Origin: Bathymodiolus brooksi
Taxonomy: Eukaryota; Mollusca; Bivalvia; Mytilida; Modiolidae
NCBI GenBank assembly: GCA_963680875.1
Contig: OY804588.1
Location: 64,556,397-64,620,396, forward strand
DNA: 64,000 nucleotides
Direction of reading: 5' to 3'
The notes beneath the pieces were generated by a model. The model saw nothing but the letters and a program-made list of their open reading frames with translations, ran no database searches and had not been told where the DNA came from. The number at the start of each line of letters is the position of its first letter. Positions within the stretch are counted from its first letter, which is position 1. A program made the position numbers and the translations under genes. Shown here one piece after another: positions 1 to 14,000 of this stretch.

Positions 1-3000
1 GATTTACCGTTCTGATTACCCCTTTGATATCCTCAAACTTTTCTTGTTGGTCATTGTAATGCCCTCATGTGAGTTACCGTTCTGATTACCCCTTTGATAT
101 CTTCAAACTTTCCTTGTTGGTCATTGCATTGCCTGTCATGTGATTTACAGTTCTGATTACCCCTTTGATATCTTCAAACTTTCCTTGTTGGTCATTGCAT
201 TGCTTGTCATGTGATTTACCGTTCTGATTACCCCTTTGATATCTTCAAACTTTTCTTGTTGGTCAGTGTATTGCCTGTCATGTGATTTACCGTTCTGATT
301 ACCACTTTGATATCTTCAAACTTTTCTTGTTGGTCATTGTATTTCCTGTCATGTGATTTACCGTTCTGATTACCCCTTTAATATCTTCAAACTTTTCTTG
401 TTTGTCATTGTATTTCCTGTCATGTGATATACCGTTCTGATTACCCCTTTGATATCTTCAAACTTTTCTTGTTGGTCATTGTATTTCTTGTCATGTGATT
501 TACCGTTCTGATTACCCCTTTGATATCTTCAAACTTTTCTTGTTGGTCATTGTAATGCCCTCATGTGAGTTACCGTTCTGATTACCCCTTTGATATCTTC
601 AAATTTTTCTTGTTGGTCATTGTATTTCCTGTCATGTGATTTACCGTTCTGATTACCCCTTTGATATCTTCAAACTTTTTTGTTGGTCATTGTATTTCCT
701 GTCATGTGATATACCGTTCTGATTACCCCTTTGATATCTTCAAACTTTTCTTGTTGGTCATTGTATTTCTTGTCATGTGATTTACCGTTCTGATTACCCC
801 TTTGATATCTTCAAACTTTTCTTGTTGGTCATTGTATTTCCTGTCATGTGATTTACCGTTCTGATTACCCCTTTGATATCTTCAAACTTTTCTTGTTGGT
901 CATTGTATTTCCTGTCATGTGATATACCGTTCTGATTACGCCTTTGATATCTTCAAACTTTTCTTGTTGGTCATTGTATTGCCTGTCATGTGATTTACCG
1001 TTCTGATTACCCCTTTGATATCTTCAAACCTTTCTTGTAGGTCATTGTATTGCCTGTCATGTGATTTGCAGTTCTGATTACCCCTCTGATATCTTCAAAC
1101 TTTCCTTGTTGGTCATTGCATTGCCTGTCATGTGAGTTACCGTTCTGATTACCCCTTTGATATCTTCAAACTTTTCTTGTTGGTCATTGTATTGCCTGTC
1201 ATGTGAGTTACCGTTCTGATTAACCCTTTGATATCTTCAAGCTTTTCTTGTTGGTCATTGTATTGCCTGTCATGTGATTTACAGTTCTGATTACCCCTTT
1301 GATATCTTCAAACCTTTCTTGTAGGTCATTGTATTGCCTGTCATGTGATTTACAGTTCTGATTACCCCTTTGATATCTTCAAACTTTCCTTGTTGGTCAT
1401 TGCATTGCTTGTCTTGTGATTTACCGTTCTGATTACCCCTTTGATATCTTCAAACTTTTCTTGTTGGTCATTGTATTGCCTGTCATGTGACTTACCGTTC
1501 TGATTAACCCTGTGATATCTTCAAGCTTTTCTTGTTGGTCATTGTATTGCCTGTCATGTGATTTACCGTTCTGATTACCCCTTTGATATCTTGAAACCTT
1601 TCTTGTAGGTCATTGTATTGCCTGTCATGTGATTTACAGTTCTGATTACCCCTTTGATATCTTCAAACATTCCTTGTTGGTCATTGCATTGCTTGTCATG
1701 TGATTTACCGTTCTGATTACCCCTTTGATATCTTCAAACTTTTCTTGTTGGTCATTGTATTGCCTGTCATGTGATTTACCGTTCTGATTACCCCTTTGAT
1801 ATCTTCAAACTTTTCTTGTTGGTCATTGTATTGCCTGTCATGTGATTTACGGTTCTGATTACCCCTTTGATATCTTCAAACCTTTCTTGTTGGTCATTTT
1901 ATTGCCTGTCATTCGAGTTACTGTTCTGATTACCCCTTTGATATCTTCAAACTTTTCTTGTTTGTCATTGTATTGCCTGTCATTCGAGCTCCCGTTCCGA
2001 TTACCACTTTAATATCTTCAAACTTTTCTTTTTTGGTTATTGTATTGCCTGTCATGTGATATACCGTTCTGATTACCCCTTTGATATCTTCAAACTTTTC
2101 TTGTTGGTCATTGTATTGCCTATCAAGTGATATACCGTTCTGATTACCCCTTTGATATCTTCAAACTTTTCTTGTTGGTCATTGTATTGCCTGTCATGTG
2201 ATATACCGTTCTGATTACCCCTTTGATATCTTCAAACTTTTCTTGTTGGTCATTGCATTTCTTGTCATTTGATTTACCGTTCTGATTACCCCTTTGATAT
2301 CTTCAAGCTTTTCTTGTTGGGCATTGTATTGCCTGTCATGTGATTTACCGTTCTGATTACCACTTTGATATCTTCAAATTTTTCTTGTTGCTCATTGTAC
2401 TGCCTGTCATGTGATTTACCGTTCTGATTACCCCTTTGATATCTTCAAACTTTTCTTGTTGGTCATTGTAATGCCTGTCATGTGAGTTACCGTTCTGATT
2501 ACCCCTTTGATATCTTCAAACTTTTCTTGTTGGTCATTGTATTTCCTGTCATGTGATATACCGTTCTGATTACCCCTTTGATATCTTCAAACTTTTCTTG
2601 TTGGTCATTGTATTTCCTGTCATGTGATTTACCGTTCTGATTACCACTTTGATATCTTCAAACTTTTCTTGTTGGTCATTATATTTCCTGTGATGTGATG
2701 TACCGTTCTGATTTCGCCTTTGATATCTTCAAACTTTTCTTGTTGGTCATTGTATTTCTTGTCATGTGATTTACCGTTCTGATTACCCCTTTGATATCTT
2801 CAAGCTTTTCTTGTTGGTCATTGTATTTCCCGTCATGTGATTTACGGTTCTGATTACCACTTTGATATCTTCAAACTTTTCTTGTTGGTCATTGTATTGC
2901 CTATCATGTGATTTACCGTTCTGATTACCCCTTTGATATCTTCAAACTTTTCTTGTTGGTCATTGTATATCCTGTCATATGATTTACAGTTCTGATTACC

Positions 3001-3780
3001 ACTTTGATATCTTCAAACTTTTCTTGTTGGTCATTGTATTGCCTGTCATGTGAGTTACCGTTCTGATTACCCCTTTGATATCTTCAATCTTTTCTTGTTG
3101 GTCATTGTATTGCCTGTCATGTGATTTACCGTTCTGATTACCCCTTTGATATCTTCAAACTTTTCTTGTTGGTCATTGTATTGCCTGTCATGTGATTTAC
3201 CGTTCTGATTACCCCTTTGATATCTTCAAACCTTTCTTGTAGGTCATTGTATTGCCTGTCATGTGATTTACAGTTCTGATTACCCCTTTGATATCTTCAA
3301 ACTTTCCTTGTTGGTCATTGCATTGCTTGTCATGTGATTTACCGTTCTGATTACCCCTTTGATATCTTCAAACTTTTCTTGTTGGTCAGTGTATTGCCTG
3401 TCATGTGATTTACCGTTCTGATTACCACTTTGATATCTTCAAACTTTTCTTGTTGGTCATTGTATTTCCTGTCATGTGATTTACCGTTCTGATTACCCCT
3501 TTAATATCTTCAAACTTTTCTTGTTTGTCATTGTATTTCCTGTCATGTGATATACCGTTCTGATTACCCCTTTGATATCTTCAAACTTTTCTTGTTGGTC
3601 ATTGTATTTCTTGTCATGTGATTTACCGTTCTGATTACCCCTTTGATATCTTCAAACTTTTCTTGTTGGTCAATGTATTTCCTGTCATGTGATTTACCGT
3701 TCTGATTACCCCTATGATATCTTCAAACTTTTCTTGGTCATTGTATTTCCTGTCATGTGATATACCGTTCTGATGACGCC
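1..3780. repeat. Irregular left section of the array, most diverged monomers
   Basis: No single HOR period runs through this section. Two local relations are visible. The 70-bp monomer whose end reads GCCCTCATG occurs at 1-70 and again at 497-566, seven monomers apart. About 410 bp at 135-545 match 3258-3668 with an offset of 3123 bp (44 monomers minus 1 bp). Single-copy variants are commoner here than elsewhere, for example the monomer near 1984 with GAGCTCCCG and a TTTTTTGG tract near 2030, and the monomer near 2690 with GATTTCGCC. A monomer near 3733 lacks the 3 bp GTT of CTTGTTGG. No gene or other element is visible. Confidence 0.8.
3123..3193. repeat. Reference monomer matching the array consensus
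   Basis: This copy matches the majority base at each position and is a convenient reference. It is 71 bp long: 33 T, 15 C, 12 A, 11 G. With its first base as monomer position 1, landmarks are GATTTACCG at 1-9, TTCTGATTA at 10-18, the C4T3 tract at 19-25, GATATC at 26-31, TTCAAAC at 32-38, T4 at 39-42, CTTGTTGGTC at 43-52 and GCCTGTCATGT at 61-71. The phase is arbitrary, since a tandem array has no natural start. Variant positions named elsewhere use this numbering. Confidence 0.95.
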
Positions 3781-6700
3781 TTTGATATCTTCAAACTTTT
3801 CTTGTTGGTCATTGTATTTCCCGTCATGTGATTTACCGTTCTGATTACCACTTTGATATCTTCAAACTTTTCTTGTTGGTCATTGTATTGCCTGTCATGT
3901 GATTTACCGTTCTGATTACCCCTTTGATATCTTCAAACTTTTCTTGTTGGTCATTGTATTTCCTGTCATATGATTTACCGTTCTGACTACCACTTTGATA
4001 TCTTCAAACTTTTCTTGTTGATCATTGTATTGCCTGTCATGTGAGTTACCGTTCTGATTACCCCTTTGATATCTTCAAACTTTTCTTGTTGGTCATTGTA
4101 TTTCCTGTCATGTGATTTACCGTTCTGATTACCCCTTTGATATCTTCAAACTTTTCTTGTTGGTCATTGTATTGCCTGTCATGTGATTTACCGTTCTGAT
4201 TACCCCTTTAATATCTTCAAACCTTTCGTGTAGGTCATTGTATTGCCTGTCATGTGATTTACAGTTCTGATTACTCCTTTCATATCTTCAAACTTTCCTT
4301 GTTGGTCATTGCATTGCCTGTCATGTGAGTTCCAGTTCTGATTACCCCTTTGATATCTTCAAACTTTTCTTGTTGGTCATTGTATTTCCTGTCTTGTGAT
4401 ATACCGTTCTGATTACCCCTTTGATATCTTCAAACTTTTCTTGTTGGTCATTGTATTGCCTGTCATGTGAGTTACCGTTCTGATTAACCCTTTGATATCT
4501 TCAAGCTTTTCTTGTTGGTCATTGTATTGCCTGTCATGTGATTTACAGTTCTGATTACCCCTTTGATATCTTCAAACCTTTCTTGTTGGTCATTGTATTG
4601 CCTGTCATGTGATTTACAGTTCTGATTACCCCTTTGATATCTTCAAACTTTCCTTGTTGGTCATTGCATTGCTTGTCATGTGATTTACCGTTCTGATTAC
4701 CCCTTTGATATCTTCAAACTTTTCTTGTTGGTCATTGTATTGCCTGTCATGTGAGTTACTGTTCTGATTAACCCTGTGATATCTTCAAGCTTTTCTTGTT
4801 GTTCATTGTATTGCCTGTCATGTGATTTACCGTTCTGATTACCACTTTGATATCTTCAAACTTTTCTTGTTGGTCATTGTATTTCCTGTCATATGATTTA
4901 CAGTTCTGATTACCACTTTGATATCTTCAAACTTTTCTTGTTGGTCATTGTATTGCCTGTCATGTGAGTTACCGTTCTGATTACCCTTTGATATCTTCAA
5001 TCTTTTCTTGTTGGTCATTGTATTTCCTGTCATGTGATATACCGTTCTGATTACCCCTTTGATATCTTCAAACTTTTCTTGTTGGTCATTGTATTTCCTG
5101 TCATGTGATTTACCGTTCTGATTACCCCTTTGATATTTTCAAACTTTTCTTGTTGGTCATTGTATTTCCTGTCATGTGATGTACCGTTCTGATTACGCCT
5201 TTGATATCTTCAAACTTTTCTTGTTGGTCATTGTATTTCTTGTCATGTGATTTACCGTTCTGATTACCCCTTTGATATCTTCAAGCTTTTCTTGTTGGTC
5301 AGTGTATTTCCTGTCATGTGATTTACCGTTCTGATTACCCCTATGATATCTTCAAACTTTTCTTGGTGATTGTATTTCCTGTCAGGTGATATACCGTTCT
5401 GATGACGCCTTTGATATCTTCAAACTTTTCTTGTTGGTCATTGTATTTCCTGTCATGTGATTTACCGTTCTGATTACCCCTTTGATATCTTCAAACTTTT
5501 CTTGTTGGTCATTGTATTTCCTGTCATGTGATGTACCGTTCTGATTACGCCTGTGATATCTTCAAACATTTCTTGTTGGTCATTGTATTTCTTGTCATGT
5601 GATTTACCGTTCTGATTACCCCTTTGATATCTTCAAGCTTTTCTTGTTGGTCATTGTATTTCCCGTCATGTGATTTACCGTTCTGATTACCACTTTGATA
5701 TCTTCAAACTTTTCTTGTTGGTCATTGTATTGCCTGTCATGTGATTTACCGTTCTGATTACCCCTTTGATATCTTCAAACTTTTCTTGTTGGTCATTGTA
5801 TTTCCTGTCATATGATTTACCGTTCTGACTACCACTTTGATATCTTCAAACTTTTCTTGTTGATCATTGTATTGCCTGTCATGTGAGTTACCGTTCTGAT
5901 TACCCCTTTGATATCTTCAAACTTTTCTTGTTGGTCATTGTATTTCCTGTCATGTGATTTACCGTTCTGATTACCCCTTTGATATCTTCAAACTTTTCTT
6001 GTTGGTCATTGTATTGCCTGTCATGTGATTTACCGTTCTGATTACCCCTTTGATATCTTCAAACCTTTCGTGTAGGTCATTGTATTGCCTGTCATGTGAT
6101 TTACAGTTCTGATTACTCCTTTCATATCTTCAAACTTTCCTTGTTGGTCATTGCATTGCCTGTCATGTGAGTTCCCGTTCTGATTACCCCTTTGATATCT
6201 TCAAACTTTTCTTGTTGGTCATTGTATTTCCTGTCTTGTGATATACCGTTCTGATTACCCCTTTGATATCTTCAACTTTTCTTGTTGGTCATTGTATTGC
6301 CTGTCATGTGAGTTACCGTTCTGATTAACCCTTTGATATCTTCAAGCGTTTCTTGTTGGTCATTGTATTGCCTGTCATGTGATTTACAGTTCTGATTACC
6401 CCTTTGATATCTTCAAACCTTTCTTGTAGGTCATTGTATTGCCTGTCATGTGATTTACAGTTCTGATTACCCCTTTGATATCTTCAATCTTTTCTTGTTG
6501 GTCATTGTATTTCCTTTCATGTGATATACCGTTCTGATTACCCCTTTGATATCTTCAAACTTTTCTTGTTGGTCATTGTATTTCCTGTCATGTGATTTAC
6601 CGTTCTGATTACCCCTTTGATATCTTCAAACTTTTCTTGTTGGTCATTGTATTTCCTGTCATGTGATGTACCGTTCTGATTACGCCTGTGATATCTTCAA

Positions 6701-9700
6701 ACATTTCTTGTTGGTCATTGTATTTTTTGTCATGTGATTTACCGTTCTGATTACCCCTTTGATATCTTCAAGCTTTTCTTGTTGGTCATTGTATTTCCCG
6801 TCATGTGATTTACCGTTCTGATTACCACTTTGATATCTTCAAACTTTTCTTGTTGGTCATTGTATTGCCTGTCATGTGATTTACCGTTCTGATTACCCCT
6901 TTGATATCTTCAAACTTTTCTTGTTGGTCATTGTATTTCCTGTCATATGATTTACCGTTCTGACTACCACTTTGATATCTTCAAACTTTTCTTGTTGATC
7001 ATTGTATTGCCTGTCATGTGAGTTACCGTTCTGATTACCCCTTTGATATCTTCAAACTTTACTTGTTGGTCATTGTATTTCCTGTCATGTGATTTACCGT
7101 TCTGATTACCCCTTTGATATCTTCAAACTTTTCTTGTTGGTCATTGTATTGCCTGTCATGTGATTTACCGTTCTGATTACCCCTTTGATATCTTCAAACC
7201 TTTCGTGTAGGTCATTGTATTGCCTGTCATGTGATTTACAGTTCTGATTACTCCTTTCATATCTTCAAACTTTCCTTGTTGGTCATTGCATTGCCTGACA
7301 TGTGAGTTCCCGTTCTGATTACCCCTTTGATATCTTCAAACTTTTCTTGTTGGTCATTGTATTTCCTGTCTTGTGATATACCGTTCTGATTACCCCTTTG
7401 ATATCTTCAAACTTTTCTTGTTGGTCATTGTATTGCCTGTCATGTGAGTTACCGTTCTGATTAACCCTTTGATATCTTCAAGCTTTTCTTGTTGGTCATT
7501 GTATTGCCTGTCATGTGATTTACAGTTCTGATTACCCCTTTGATATCTTCAAACCTTTCTTGTTGGTCATTGTATTGCCTGTCATGTGATTTACAGTTCT
7601 GATTACCCCTTTGATATCTTCAAACTTTCCTTGTTGGTCATTGCATTGCTTGTCATGTGATTTACCGTTCTGATTACCCCTTTGATATCTTCAAACTTTT
7701 CTTGTTGGTCATTGTATTGCCTGTCATGTGAGTTACTGTTCTGATTAACCCTGTGATATCTTCAAGCTTTTCTTGTTGTTCATTGTATTGCCTGTCATGT
7801 GATTTACAGTTCTGATTACCACTTTGATATCTTCAAACTTTTCTTGTTGGTCATTGTATTTCCTGTCATATGATTTACAGTTCTGATTACCACTTTGATA
7901 TCTTCAAACTTTTCTTGTTGGTCATTGTATTGCCTGTCATGTGAGTTACCGTTCTGATTACCCCTTTGATATCTTCAATCTTTTCTTGTTGGTCATTGTA
8001 TTTCCTGTCATGTGATATACCGTTCTGATTACCCCTTTGATATCTTCAAACTTTTCTTGTTGGTCATTGTATTTCCTGTCATGTGATTTACCGTTCTGAT
8101 TACCCCTTTGATATTTTCAAACTTTTCTTGTTGGTCATTGTATTTCCTGTCATGTGATGTACCGTTCTGATTACGCCTTTGATATCTTCAAACTTTTCTT
8201 GTTGGTCATTGTATTTCTTGTCATGTGATTTACCGTTCTGATTACCCCTTTGATATCTTCAAGCTTTTCTTGTTGGTCAGTGTATTTCCTGTCATGTGAT
8301 TTACCGTTCTGATTACCCCTATGATATCTTCAAACTTTTCTTGGTGATTGTATTTCCTGTCAGGTGATATACCGTTCTGATGACGCCTTTGATATCTTCA
8401 AACTTTTCTTGTTGGTCATTGTATTTCCTGTCATGTGATTTACCGTTCTGATTACCCCTTTGATATCTTCAAACTTTTCTTGTTGGTCATTGTATTTCCT
8501 GTCATGTGATGTACCGTTCTGATTACGCCTGTGATATCTTCAAACATTTCTTGTTGGTCATTGTATTTCTTGTCATGTGATTTACCGTTCTGATTACCCC
8601 TTTGATATCTTCAAGCTTTTCTTGTTGGTCATTGTATTTCCCGTCATGTGATTTACAGTTCTGATTACCACTTTGATATCTTCAAACTTTTCTTGTTGGT
8701 CATTGTATTGCCTGTCATGTGATTTACCGTTCTGATTACCCCTTTGATATCTTCAAACTTTTCTTGTTGGTCATTGTATTTCCTGTCATATGATTTACCG
8801 TTCTGACTACCACTTTGATATCTTCAAACTTTTCTTGTTGATCATTGTATTGCCTGTCATGTGAGTTACCGTTCTGATTACCCCTTTGATATCTTCAAAC
8901 TTTTCTTGTTGGTCATTGTATTTCCTGTCATGTGATTTACCGTTCTGATTACCCCTTTGATATCTTCAAACTTTTCTTGTTGGTCATTGTATTGCCTGTC
9001 ATGTGATTTACCGTTCTGATTACCCCTTTGATATCTTCAAACCTTTCGTGTAGGTCATTGTATTGCCTGTCATGTGATTTACAGTTCTGATTACTCCTTT
9101 CATATCTTCAAACTTTCCTTGTTGGTCATTGCATTGCCTGTCATGTGAGTTCTCGTTCTGATTACCCCTTTGATATCTTCAAACTTTTCTTGTTGGTCAT
9201 TGTATTTCCTGTCTTGTGATATACCGTTCTGATTACCCCTTTGATATCTTCAACTTTTCTTGTTGGTCATTGTATTGCCTGTCATGTGAGTTACCGTTCT
9301 GATTAACCCTTTGATATCTTCAAGCTTTTCTTGTTGGTCATTGTATTGCCTGTCATGTGATTTACAGTTCTGATTACCCCTTTGATATCTTCAAACCTTT
9401 CTTGTTGGTCATTGTATTGCCTGTCATGTGATTTACAGTTCTGATTACCCCTTTGATATCTTCAAACTTTCCTTGTTGGTCATTGCATTGCTTGTCATGT
9501 GATTTACCGTTCTGATTACCCCTTTGATATCTTCAAACTTTTCTTGTTGGTCATTGTATTGCCTGTCATGTGAGTTACTGTTCTGATTAACCCTGTGATA
9601 TCTTCAAGCTTTTCTTGTTGTTCATTGTATTGCCTGTCATGTGATTTACCGTTCTGATTACCACTTTGATATCTTCAAACTTTTCTTGTTGGTCATTGTA

Positions 9701-11070
9701 TTTCCTGTCATATGATTTACAGTTCTGATTACCACTTTGATATCTTCAAACTTTTCTTGTTGGTCATTGTATTGCCTGTCATGTGAGTTACCGTTCTGAT
9801 TACCCCTTTGATATCTTCAATCTTTTCTTGTTGGTCATTGTATTTCCTGTCATGTGATATACCGTTCTGATTACCCCTTTGATATCTTCAAACTTTTCTT
9901 GTTGGTCATTGTATTTCCTGTCATGTGATTTACCGTTCTGATTACCCCTTTGATATTTTCAAACTTTTCTTGTTGGTCATTGTATTTCCTGTCATGTGAT
10001 GTACCGTTCTGATTACGCCTTTGATATCTTCAAACTTTTCTTGTTGGTCATTGTATTTCTTGTCATGTGATTTACCGTTCTGATTACCCCTTTGATATCT
10101 TCAAGCTTTTCTTGTTGGTCAGTGTATTTCCTGTCATGTGATTTACCGTTCTGATTACCCCTATGATATCTTCAAACTTTTCTTGGTGATTGTATTTCCT
10201 GTCAGGTGATATACCGTTCTGATGACGCCTTTGATATCTTCAAACTTTTCTTGTTGGTCATTGTATTTCCTGTCATGTGATTTACCGTTCTGATTACCCC
10301 TTTGATATCTTCAAACTTTTCTTGTTGGTCATTGTATTTCCTGTCATGTGATGTACCGTTCTGATTACGCCTGTGATATCTTCAAACATTTCTTGTTGGT
10401 CATTGTATTTCTTGTCATGTGATTTACCGTTCTGATTACCCCTTTGATATCTTCAAGCTTTTCTTGTTGGTCATTGTATTTCCCGTCATGTGATTTACCG
10501 TTCTGATTACCACTTTGATATCTTCAAACTTTTCTTGTTGGTCATTGTATTGCCTGTCATGTGATTTACCGTTCTGATTACCCCTTTGATATCTTCAAAC
10601 TTTTCTTGTTGGTCATTGTATTTCCTGTCATATGATTTACCGTTCTGACTACCACTTTGATATCTTCAAACTTTTCTTGTTGATCATTGTATTGCCTGTC
10701 ATGTGAGTTACCGTTCTGATTACCCCTTTGATATCTTCAAACTTTTCTTGTTGGTCATTGTATTTCCTGTCATGTGATTTACCGTTCTGATTACCCCTTT
10801 GATATCTTCAAACTTTTCTTGTTGGTCATTGTATTGCCTGTCATGTGATTTACCGTTCTGATTACCCCTTTGATATCTTCAAACCTTTCGTGTAGGTCAT
10901 TGTATTGCCTGTCATGTGATTTACAGTTCTGATTACTCCTTTCATATCTTCAAACTTTCCTTGTTGGTCATTGCATTGCCTGTCATGTGAGTTCCCGTTC
11001 TGATTACCCCTTTGATATCTTCAAACTTTTCTTGTTGGTCATTGTATTTCCTGTCTTGTGATATACCGTT
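3780..11070. repeat. HOR domain of 26 monomers (1842 bp) with a 16-monomer short form
   Basis: A rare variant, ACCTTTCGTGTAGG, marks each cycle at 4221, 6063, 7198, 9041 and 10883, giving intervals of 1842, 1135, 1843 and 1842 bp. A second marker, the 68-bp monomer with CTTGGTGATTG, sits at 5362, 8340 and 10182; it is missing from the short cycle, so its first interval is 2978 bp (42 monomers minus 4). A third marker, TGATCA in a GTTGATCATTG context, lies at 4019, 5861, 6996, 8839 and 10681. The intervals equal 26 or 16 monomers once the 3-bp deletion monomer and a 1-bp deletion monomer (CTTCAACTTTT) are counted. The short cycle lacks ten monomers. No gene is present. Confidence 0.88.
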
Positions 11071-14000
11071 CTGATTACCCCTTTGATATCTTCAACTTTT
11101 CTTGTTGGTCATTGTATTGCCTGTCATGTGAGTTACCGTTCTGATTAACCCTTTGATATCTTCAAGCGTTTCTTGTTGGTCATTGTATTGCCTGTCATGT
11201 GATTTACAGTTCTGATTACCCCTTTGATATCTTCAAACCTTTCTTGTAGGTCATTGTATTGCCTGTCATGTGATTTACAGTTCTGATTACCCCTTTGATA
11301 TCTTCAATCTTTTCTTGTTGGTCATTGTATTTCCTGTCATGTGATATACCGTTCTGATTACCCCTTTGATATCTTCAAACTTTTCTTGTTGGTCATTGTA
11401 TTTCCTGTCATGTGATTTACCGTTCTGATTACCCCTTTGATATTTTCAAACTTTTCTTGTTGGTCATTGTATTTCCTGTCATGTGATGTACCGTTCTGAT
11501 TACGCCTTTGATATCTTCAAACTTTTCTTGTTGGTCATTGTATTTCTTGTCATGTGATTTACCGTTCTGATTACCCCTTTGATATCTTCAAGCTTTTCTT
11601 GTTGGTCAGTGTATTTCCTGTCATGTGATTTACCGTTCTGATTACCCCTATGATATCTTCAAACTTTTCTTGGTGATTGTATTTCCTGTCAGGTGATATA
11701 CCGTTCTGATGACGCCTTTGATATCTTCAAACTTTTCTTGTTGGTCATTGTATTTCCTGTCATATGATTTACAGTTCTGATTACCACTTTGATATCTTCA
11801 AACTTTTCTTGTTGGTCATTGTATTGCCTGTCATGTGAGTTACCGTTCTGATTACCCCTTTGATATCTTCAATCTTTTCTTGTTGGTCATTGTATTTCCT
11901 GTCATGTGATATACCGTTCTGATTACGCCTTTGATATCTTCAAACTTTTCTTGTTGGTCATTGTATTTCTTGTCATGTGATTTACCGTTCTGATTACCCC
12001 TTTGATATCTTCAAGCTTTTCTTGTTGGTCAGTGTATTTCCTGTCATGTGATTTACCGTTCTGATTACCCCTATGATATCTTCAAACTTTTCTTGGTGAT
12101 TGTATTTCCTGTCAGGTGATATACCGTTCTGATGACGCCTTTGATATCTTCAAACTTTTCTTGTTGGTCATTGTATTTCCTGCCATGTGATTTACCGTTC
12201 TGATTACCCCTTTGATAACTTCAAACTTTTCTTGTTGGTCATTGTATTTCCTGTCATGTGATGTACCGTTCTGATTACGCCTGTGATATCTTCAAACATT
12301 TCTTGTTGGTCATTGTATTTCTTGTCATGTGATTTACCGTTCTGATTACCCCTTTGATATCTTCAAGCTTTTCTTGTTGGTCATTGTATTTCCCGTCATG
12401 TGATTTACCGTTCTGATTACCACTTTGATATCTTCAAACTTTTCTTGTTGGTCATTGTATTGCCTGTCATGTGATTTACCGTTCTGATTACCCCTTTGAT
12501 ATCTTCAAACTTTTCTTGTTGGTCATTGTATTTCCTGTCATATGATTTACCGTTCTGACTACCACTTTGATATCTTCAAACTTTTCTTGTTGATCATTGT
12601 ATTGCCTGTCATGTGAGTTACCGTTCTGATTACCCCTTTGATATCTTCAAACTTTTCTTGTTGGTCATTGTATTTCCTGTCATGTGATTTACCGTTCTGA
12701 TTACCCCTTTGATATCTTCAAACTTTTCTTGTTGGTCATTGTATTGCCTGTCATGTGATTTACCGTTCTGATTACCCCTTTGATATCTTCAAACCTTTCG
12801 TGTAGGTCATTGTATTGCCTGTCATGTGATTTACAGTTCTGATTACTCCTTTCATATCTTCAAACTTTCCTTGTTGGTCATTGCATTGCCTGTCATGTGA
12901 GTTCCCGTTCTGATTACCCCTTTGATATCTTCAAACTTTTCTTGTTGGTCATTGTATTTCCTGTCTTGTGATATACCGTTCTGATTACCCCTTTGATATC
13001 TTCAACTTTTCTTGTTGGTCATTGTATTGCCTGTCATGTGAGTTACCGTTCTGATTAACCCTTTGATATCTTCAAGCTTTTCTTGTTGGTCATTGTATTG
13101 CCTGTCATGTGATTTACAGTTCTGATTACCCCTTTGATATCTTCAAACCTTTCTTGTTGGTCATTGTATTGCCTGTCATGTGATTTACAGTTCTGATTAC
13201 CCCTTTGATATCTTCAAACTTTCCTTGTTGGTCATTGCATTGCTTGTCATGTGATTTACCGTTCTGATTACCCCTTTGATATCTTCAAACTTTTCTTGTT
13301 GGTCATTGTATTGCCTGTCATGTGAGTTACTGTTCTGATTAACCCTGTGATATCTTCAAGCTTTTCTTGTTGTTCATTGTATTGCCTGTCATGTGATTTA
13401 CCGTTCTGATTACCACTTTGATATCTTCAAACTTTTCTTGTTGGTCATTGTATTTCCTGTCATATGATTTACAGTTCTGATTACCCCTTTGATATTTTCA
13501 AACTTTTCTTGTTGGTCATTGTATTTCCTGTCATGTGATGTACCGTTCTGATTACGCCTTTGATATCTTCAAGCTTTTCTTGTTGGTCATTGTATTTCCC
13601 GTCATGTGATTTACCGTTCTGATTACCACTTTGATATCTTCAAACTTTTCTTGTTGGTCATTGTATTGCCTGTCATGTGATTTACCGTTCTGATTACCCC
13701 TTTGATATCTTCAAACTTTTCTTGTTGGTCATTGTATTTCCTGTCATATGATTTACCGTTCTGATTACCACTTTGATATCTTCAAACTTTTCTTGTTGAT
13801 CATTGTATTGCCTGTCATGTGAGTTACCGTTCTGATTACCCCTTTGATATCTTCAAACTTTTCTTGTTGGTCATTGTATTTCCTGTCATGTGATTTACCG
13901 TTCTGATTACCCCTTTGATATCTTCAACTTTTCTTGTTGGTCATTGTATTGCCTGTCATGTGAGTTACCGTTCTGATTAACCCTTTGATATCTTCAAGCG

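Noticed and set aside
4221..4240. TTTCGTGTAGG variant as a possible CENP-B box
   Set aside because: It has TTCG, but the A expected after the next four bases and the CGGG core are absent. No other monomer variant I saw fits the box either.
4839..5033. Minus-strand open frame of 64 codons, and near-identical ones at 17733-17927, 21205-21399 and 24677-24871
   Set aside because: These are the longest open frames in the window and are shadows of the repeat. They start at an ATG present in every monomer and stay open only because a 70-bp monomer (a 1-bp deletion near 4984, 17880, 21352 or 24824) shifts the frame past the TAA that normally follows GGGG. Three of the four are exactly 3472 bp apart, i.e. 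HOR copies. The normal 71-bp monomer is not a multiple of three, and all frames of the consensus close on both strands.
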